DNA of 56,188 nucleotides from an uncultured Pseudoxanthomonas sp. (GTDB taxonomy: Bacteria > Pseudomonadota > Gammaproteobacteria > Xanthomonadales > Xanthomonadaceae). Positions 51,677-56,188 of this stretch are shown in pieces; the stretch's first letter is position 1; every line of letters starts with the position of its first letter. The DNA is taken from positions 1 to 56,188 of the forward strand of contig CAMPIO010000013.1 of the NCBI GenBank assembly GCA_946886405.1, in the 5' to 3' direction. The position numbers and the translations under genes were made by a program. Below the pieces are notes generated by a model. The model had not been told where the DNA came from and did no database searches. It worked only from the letters and a program-made list of their open reading frames with translations.

Positions 51677-53460
51677 CCTCCGCCGGCTCCCTCTGCGAAG
51701 ACTTCATCCTGGCCAGCGGGCCGCAGGCCGCCGCCTGGCTGGCCGCCAAGCCTGGCTTGCAGGCGCTGGAGGTGGGCGACGGAGTGCTGCACGTGGCCGC
51801 GAGCGCGGGCGTGCGGCATGGCCGCCACGCCGATGGCCGTCACTGGCTGGCGATCGCCGACCTGATCTCGGGCGACCTCGAGGATGCTGCCGCCGGCACC
51901 GCGACCGCGTCGCAACGCCACTGGCGCGGCCGCTTCACCTGCGCCAGTTGGCAGTCCGGGCCTGCCGGCATCACCGCGTTCACCGATCACTTCGGTTCGC
52001 TGCCGTTGTTCTGGTACCGCCGCGATGGCCACTTCGCCGTGGCCACGGACCTGCGCCTGTTGCTCGACGCCCCGGGCATCGGCCATGACGTCGACCTCAC
52101 GGCGGTCTACCACTACCTCAACTTCACCTGCATCCCGGCACCGCTGACCATTCACCGCGACATCCGTCGCGTGGAGCCCGGTTGCGTGCTGGCGCTCGAC
52201 GCCGCCGGTGAAAGCAGCACGCGCTACTACCTGCCGGAATACCCGGGCGACCTGCAGGGCACCGACACGCAACTCGCGCACGACCTGCGCGACCGCATGA
52301 TCGCGACCGTGCAGGACTTCCGTCCTTCATCGGACGGCGACTGGGGCTGCTTCCTCAGCGGCGGCACCGACAGCAGCAGCATCGTCAGCATCCTGGCCCG
52401 CCAGGGCGGATCGCAGGTGCACAGCTGCTCCATCGGCTTCCCGGAAGCCGGTTACGACGAGCTGGATTTCGCGCGCCTGGCCAGCGAAGCCTGTGGCGCG
52501 CAGCCGCACCTGGCCAAGGTCGATCGCCACCGTGCGCTCGGCCTGCTGGACTCGGTGATCGACGCCTACGACCAGCCGTTCGGCAACGCCTCTGCCGTGC
52601 CGACACTGGCCTGTGCCGAACTGGGCAACAGCCAGGGTTTCTCGACCATGCTGGGCGGCGACGGCGGCGACGAGATCTTCGGCGGCAACCAGCGCTATGC
52701 GAAAGACAAGGTGATGGAGGCGTTCTACCGGCTGCCTTCGCCATTGAAGACGGCCGCGCGCGCCATCGGCGACATGGTTGGTGGCGGGCACGTGCACGTG
52801 CTCAACCGCGTGCAGAACTTCACCCGCCGCGGGTCGCTGCCGAATCCCGACCGCTTCTATACCGACGACTCCTTCGCCTCGGATTTCTACGGCGAACTGC
52901 TGACGCCGGGTTTCCGCTCGCAGGTCCCGCAGGATGCGTCGCTGGACCTCATGCGCGGCGTGTACGCCATCGGTTCGCGCACCGAGCCGCTGCACCAGAT
53001 CATGCGGCTCGACCTGCTGATGGCCATCGCGCAGAACGACCTGGTGAAGGTCCATCGCGCCTGCCGCCAGCATGGCGTGTCGGTGCGCTTCCCGTACCTC
53101 GATCCCGCGCTGGTCGATTACTGCGGACGTCTGGCGGCGCACTACAAGGTGCGCGGCCTGAAGAAGCGCTATCTGTTCAAGCAGGCGGTCGCCGACATCC
53201 TGCCTGCGGAGATCCTGAGCAAGCGCAAGCAGGGCTTCGGTCTGCCGATCGCCATCTGGATGAAGGAAGACCCCGCCCTGCAGGCCCGCGTGCGCGAGGT
53301 GCTGCTGGATGAGCGCACCCGCCAACGCGGCTGGGTGAACCCGGCCTTCATCGAGCGCCTGGTCAACCTGCACATGGCCGGCGGCTGGGACCATTCCAAC
53401 GCACTCTGGCAACTGCTGGTACTGGAGCTGTGGATGCGGAGGTACATGGATGTCCGTTGA
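51673..53460 (+). CDS. Asparagine synthase-like amidotransferase without glutaminase cysteine
   Basis: This 595-residue AsnB-type protein has an N-terminal Ntn-like domain (1-about 200) without the catalytic Cys2. It starts MTSAGSLCEDFILASG, although FTDHFGSLPLFWYRRDGHFAVATDL is still recognisable. The synthetase domain is intact: PP-loop FLSGGTDSSSIV, LGGDGGDEIFGGNQRYA, and VRFPYLDPALVDYC with SKRKQGFGLPI. It should still activate a carboxylate with ATP but would need ammonia from elsewhere, perhaps from the second AsnB. In such loci these enzymes are thought to amidate uronic acids. It overlaps both neighbours. Confidence 0.9.
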   Translation: MTSAGSLCEDFILASGPQAAAWLAAKPGLQALEVGDGVLHVAASAGVRHGRHADGRHWLAIADLISGDLEDAAAGTATASQRHWRGRFTCASWQSGPAGITAFTDHFGSLPLFWYRRDGHFAVATDLRLLLDAPGIGHDVDLTAVYHYLNFTCIPAPLTIHRDIRRVEPGCVLALDAAGESSTRYYLPEYPGDLQGTDTQLAHDLRDRMIATVQDFRPSSDGDWGCFLSGGTDSSSIVSILARQGGSQVHSCSIGFPEAGYDELDFARLASEACGAQPHLAKVDRHRALGLLDSVIDAYDQPFGNASAVPTLACAELGNSQGFSTMLGGDGGDEIFGGNQRYAKDKVMEAFYRLPSPLKTAARAIGDMVGGGHVHVLNRVQNFTRRGSLPNPDRFYTDDSFASDFYGELLTPGFRSQVPQDASLDLMRGVYAIGSRTEPLHQIMRLDLLMAIAQNDLVKVHRACRQHGVSVRFPYLDPALVDYCGRLAAHYKVRGLKKRYLFKQAVADILPAEILSKRKQGFGLPIAIWMKEDPALQARVREVLLDERTRQRGWVNPAFIERLVNLHMAGGWDHSNALWQLLVLELWMRRYMDVR

Positions 53461-54625
53461 CGCGCTGCGCGTGCTGATGGTGATGGAAGCCGCGTATCCG
53501 GCCCACAAGGGCGGCGGCGCGGAAGCGCAGGTACGCACGCTGGCGCGCGGACTGCGCGCGCGCGGCCACCGCGTGACCATCCTCGTGCCCCGCCTTCCCT
53601 ACGCGTCGCCCGCCCGGGTCGAACGGGTGGATGGCGCGGTCGTGTGCCGACTGGCCTTCCCGCGCATTCCATTGCTCGCCAGCCCCTTGCTGTGGCTCCG
53701 CACGATCGCCTTCCTGTATGCGCGCCGTCACCGCTACGACGCCTGGCATGTCCACATCGCGCACCGCATGGCCGCGATCTGCGCGGTGATGGGCCAGTGG
53801 CTGGACACGCGCGTGCTGACCAAGGTGTCCGGCTGGTGGGAGCTCGAGAAGGGCACGCTGGCGCCGCGCACCGGGCTGGTCGACACGCTCGCGCAGCGCG
53901 CGCTTCGCCGCACCGAATACTGGCAGGCGATCAGCCGCCGCATCGCGCGCACGCTGGAGTCGCGCGGCATACCGCCGGAGCGCATCATCGCCCTGCCCAA
54001 CGCGGTCGATACCTCGCGCTTCGCCGGCATCCGCCGTGACGCCACGCTGCCACCGCGCTTCGTTTTCATCGGCCGCCTGGAAGCGGAAAAGGGATTGAAC
54101 GTGCTGCTGGACGCGTTCTCCGACATCGCGCACGACCATCCCCAGGCTGGCCTGCTGCTGGTCGGCACAGGCCGACTGGAGGCCGAACTGAAAGCGCGCG
54201 TGCATGCACTCGGACTGGCATCACGCGTCGCGTTCGCGGGTCACCGCGACGACATCGAAGCACCGCTCGCCGAAGGCAACATCGGCGTGCTGACGTCGCG
54301 CATCGAGGGCTTGTCCAACACCTTGCTGGAATCAATGGCGTCGGGCCTGCCGATGGTCGCCAGCCGCATCAGCGGCAACGAGGACTTCGTGCGCCCCGGC
54401 GAGAACGGCTGGCTGTTCGAGCCCGGTGATCGTGCCGCCCTGGCGAAGTGCCTCGCGGAGGCGGCCGCGCTGGATGGCGCCACGCGCACCGCCATGGGTG
54501 AAGCCGCCCGCGCAACGGTGCGCACGCACGCCGGCCTCGACCAGGTACTCAACCGGCTGGTACAGCTGTATCGCGGCGAACGCCTGCTTGCCCACGGCAC
54601 GCCCGCGCACAACGGGAACGCCTGA
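53450..54625 (+). CDS. Glycosyltransferase, family 4 (GT-B), third of three
   Basis: This 391-residue GT-B enzyme has the acceptor loop EAAYPAHKGGGAEAQVRTLA near the N-terminus and a donor domain with FIGRLEAEKGLNVLLDAF. The EX7E motif is E-GLSNTLL-E, then SMASGLPMVASRISGNEDFV. The gene sits between the two amidotransferase genes, starting 11 bases inside the first and ending 2 bases before the second. That tight nesting suggests the three products act on the same repeat unit. Confidence 0.92.
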   Translation: MSVDALRVLMVMEAAYPAHKGGGAEAQVRTLARGLRARGHRVTILVPRLPYASPARVERVDGAVVCRLAFPRIPLLASPLLWLRTIAFLYARRHRYDAWHVHIAHRMAAICAVMGQWLDTRVLTKVSGWWELEKGTLAPRTGLVDTLAQRALRRTEYWQAISRRIARTLESRGIPPERIIALPNAVDTSRFAGIRRDATLPPRFVFIGRLEAEKGLNVLLDAFSDIAHDHPQAGLLLVGTGRLEAELKARVHALGLASRVAFAGHRDDIEAPLAEGNIGVLTSRIEGLSNTLLESMASGLPMVASRISGNEDFVRPGENGWLFEPGDRAALAKCLAEAAALDGATRTAMGEAARATVRTHAGLDQVLNRLVQLYRGERLLAHGTPAHNGNA

Positions 54626-54627
54626 CC

Positions 54628-56188
54628 ATGTGCGGCATTGCAGGACTCGTGGTCGCCCCCGGCCAGCCGGCGCCCGACCCCGCGCTGGGCCGGCGCATGA
54701 ATACCGTCATCCACCACCGCGGTCCTGACGACGAGGGGCTGCACCACGACGAGCGCGCGCTGCTGGGCATGCGCCGGCTGTCGATCATCGACGTCGGCGG
54801 CGGCCACCAGCCGATGTATGGGGCCGACCACCAGGTCACGATCGTCTTCAACGGCGAGATCTACAACTACCGCGAACTGCGTGCGGGTCTGGAACGCGAC
54901 GGCCACGCTTTCGCCAGCCAGAGCGACACCGAGGTGATCCTGCAGGGGTACCTGCGCGACGGTGTCGGCATCTTCGCGCAGCTGGACGGCATGTTCGGCG
55001 TCGCCATCTGGGACCGCCGCACGCAGGAACTGGTGCTGGCCCGCGATCGCCTCGGCGAGAAGCCGCTCTACTACGCGCATGACGAACGCCGCGTGCTGTT
55101 CGGTTCCGAGTTGAAGTCGCTGCTGCAGTCTCCCGATTGCCCGCGCGACCTCAACGACGATGCGCTCCGCGCCTACCTCGCCTACGGGTACGTGCCGTCG
55201 CCATACAGTGTGTTCGCGGGCGTCCACAAGCTGCCGCCCGCGCACTTCCTGCGTTACCGCGACGGCCAGATCAGCCTGCAGCGTTACTGGCAGCCATCGC
55301 TGTCGCCGAAGACCTCGCTGAGCGAGCCGGAAGCGGCCGAGCAGCTGGAGGCGTTGCTGGACCGTGCGGTTGCCAGCCGACTGGTGTCCGATGTGCCCTT
55401 CGGTGCCTTCCTCAGCGGCGGGCTCGATTCCAGCACCGTCGTCGCGCTGATGGCGCGCCACCTGGGCCAACCGGTGAAGACCTTCACCATCGGCTTCAAG
55501 GAAGCGGCCTACAACGAACTCGACGACGCGCGTCGCGTCGCCAGGCACCTGGGTACCGAGCACCACGAGCTGGTCGTGGAACCGGATGCGGTCGACCTGC
55601 TGAAGACCCTGGTCTGGCATTTCGACGAACCGTTCGCCGATTCCTCCGCCGTCCCCACCTTCCTCGTCTCCCAGCTCGCGCGCGAGCACGTGAAGATGGT
55701 GCTCACCGGCGACGGGGGCGACGAAATGTTCGGCGGCTACGACCGCTATCTCAAGCTGATGAAGCTCGAGCGCCTGGGCGCGATGCGGGGCCCGGTCGCC
55801 GCGGGACTGTCGCTGGCCGGTGCCGTGGCGCCCAATCCGTACGGCGAGCGGCTGGCGCGCGTCGGTGAACGCCTGCGGCTGCCGTTCGACGAGCGCTACC
55901 TGAGCGGCGTGGCCGTCATGCGTTCGGACATCGCGCAGCGCCTGCGACCGCAGGCAGGCGGCAGCAACCACTTCAACCTGCCGGCACTGGCACAGCCCGG
56001 CAGCGATCTCGGCGCAGGCGACGAGCCACTGGACCGCGCGGTCGCGATCGACCTGCAAAGCTACCTGCCCGACGACATTCTGGTGAAGCTCGACCGCATG
56101 GCGATGGCGGCGTCGCTGGAGGGGCGCTCGCCCTTCCTGCAGCCGGACCTGGTGCAGTTCGCACTGTCGCTGCCGGTCGGTTACCGCG
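54628..56188 (+). CDS. asnB: Asparagine synthase (glutamine-hydrolysing) type amidotransferase, 3' end outside window
   Basis: 520 residues are visible before the window ends. The protein begins MCGIAGL with the glutaminase nucleophile C2; RGPDDEG, FNGEIYNYRELR and SDTEVILQGY are the Ntn-amidohydrolase signatures. The synthetase domain has FGAFLSGGLDSSTVV, LTGDGGDEMFGGYDRY and DDILVKLDRMAMAASLEGRSPFL. It is fully equipped, unlike the other copy at 51673. Overall it resembles exosortase-A system amidotransferases, which may amidate a sugar carboxylate rather than aspartate. True asparagine synthesis cannot be excluded. Confidence 0.93.
   Translation, partial: MCGIAGLVVAPGQPAPDPALGRRMNTVIHHRGPDDEGLHHDERALLGMRRLSIIDVGGGHQPMYGADHQVTIVFNGEIYNYRELRAGLERDGHAFASQSDTEVILQGYLRDGVGIFAQLDGMFGVAIWDRRTQELVLARDRLGEKPLYYAHDERRVLFGSELKSLLQSPDCPRDLNDDALRAYLAYGYVPSPYSVFAGVHKLPPAHFLRYRDGQISLQRYWQPSLSPKTSLSEPEAAEQLEALLDRAVASRLVSDVPFGAFLSGGLDSSTVVALMARHLGQPVKTFTIGFKEAAYNELDDARRVARHLGTEHHELVVEPDAVDLLKTLVWHFDEPFADSSAVPTFLVSQLAREHVKMVLTGDGGDEMFGGYDRYLKLMKLERLGAMRGPVAAGLSLAGAVAPNPYGERLARVGERLRLPFDERYLSGVAVMRSDIAQRLRPQAGGSNHFNLPALAQPGSDLGAGDEPLDRAVAIDLQSYLPDDILVKLDRMAMAASLEGRSPFLQPDLVQFALSLPVGYR

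Noticed and set aside
49282..54625. Recent tandem duplication of the three family-4 glycosyltransferases
   Set aside because: They share only the fold and donor-site motifs; N-terminal domains differ throughout, so they are distinct enzymes rather than recent copies.
40614..56188. Horizontal acquisition of the EPS locus as a foreign island
   Set aside because: By eye, base composition and codon choice resemble the flanking genes, and no integrase, IS, direct repeats or tRNA border was seen at the left end; the right end is outside the window.
1..56188. CRISPR array, prophage, insertion sequence or toxin-antitoxin pair
   Set aside because: No spaced direct repeats, transposase, integrase or small paired genes were found on either strand.

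Overview
The window is GC-rich, densely coded DNA from a gammaproteobacterial chromosome. The gene content and order suggest Xanthomonadaceae (Pseudoxanthomonas, Lysobacter or Stenotrophomonas-like). Pointers are dcd/apbC next to metG with a short membrane-less RnfB, a large TonB-dependent receptor, the pcnB-folK-panBCD-pgi run, a GTAG-headed REP doublet, and many start codons directly behind a -10 box. This assignment is inferred from gene order and protein sequence, not from a database search.

Layout. 1-1.2 kb: dcd (cut by the left edge) and apbC on the minus strand. 1.4-7.8 kb: a plus-strand block for outer-membrane uptake and peptide processing (TonB-dependent receptor, S9 peptidase, Sel1-repeat protein, DUF2147 protein), followed by metG and rnfB to 10.5 kb. 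10.5-17.9 kb, minus: TraB/GumN protein, DUF1684 lipoprotein, mutL, amidase, tsaE and nnr, with queG diverging from nnr. This is the conserved queG-nnr-tsaE-ami-mutL neighbourhood. 19.0-19.2 kb: a REP doublet between convergent queG and pgi. 19.2-24.7 kb, minus: pcnB-folK-panB-panC-panD-pgi (poly(A) polymerase, folate, pantothenate, glycolysis), diverging from a tRNA-Glu(CUC) gene. 25.0-29.7 kb: a QseBC/PmrAB-like two-component system (+) facing a mipA-GNAT-MBL operon (-); both promoters carry the same TTAA-N7-TTAA box. 29.7-33.8 kb: pirin/YhhW, ferredoxin, dapA with a short BamC-like lipoprotein, and gcvR-prxQ. 33.9-38.2 kb: PIN-PhoH ATPase, two membrane proteins, thiD and an alpha/beta hydrolase. 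38.2-40.4 kb, minus: MASE2-GGDEF diguanylate cyclase and galE.

From 40.6 kb to the right edge, one plus-strand operon encodes an exopolysaccharide system: a TviB-type nucleotide-sugar dehydrogenase, a UDP-glucuronate 4-epimerase-type enzyme, a Wza/GumB-type export lipoprotein, a Wzz-type chain-length regulator, a BY-kinase-like protein without the P-loop lysine, an outer-membrane beta-barrel, a polysaccharide deacetylase, four glycosyltransferases and two asparagine-synthase-type amidotransferases. The first amidotransferase lacks the glutaminase cysteine; the second has it and is cut by the window end. The order resembles exosortase A (XrtA/PEP-CTERM)-associated EPS loci. The uronic-acid genes together with two amidotransferases suggest an amidated acidic polysaccharide.

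The most notable signals are the shared two-component-system box, the BY-pseudokinase and unequal amidotransferase pair in the EPS locus, a cluster of predicted leaderless promoters, a conserved pcnB N-terminus with no standard start codon (AUU candidate), and a REP doublet that supplies the queG stop codon. No CRISPR array, prophage, insertion sequence or rRNA gene was seen, and no gene-free stretch exceeds 300 bases.
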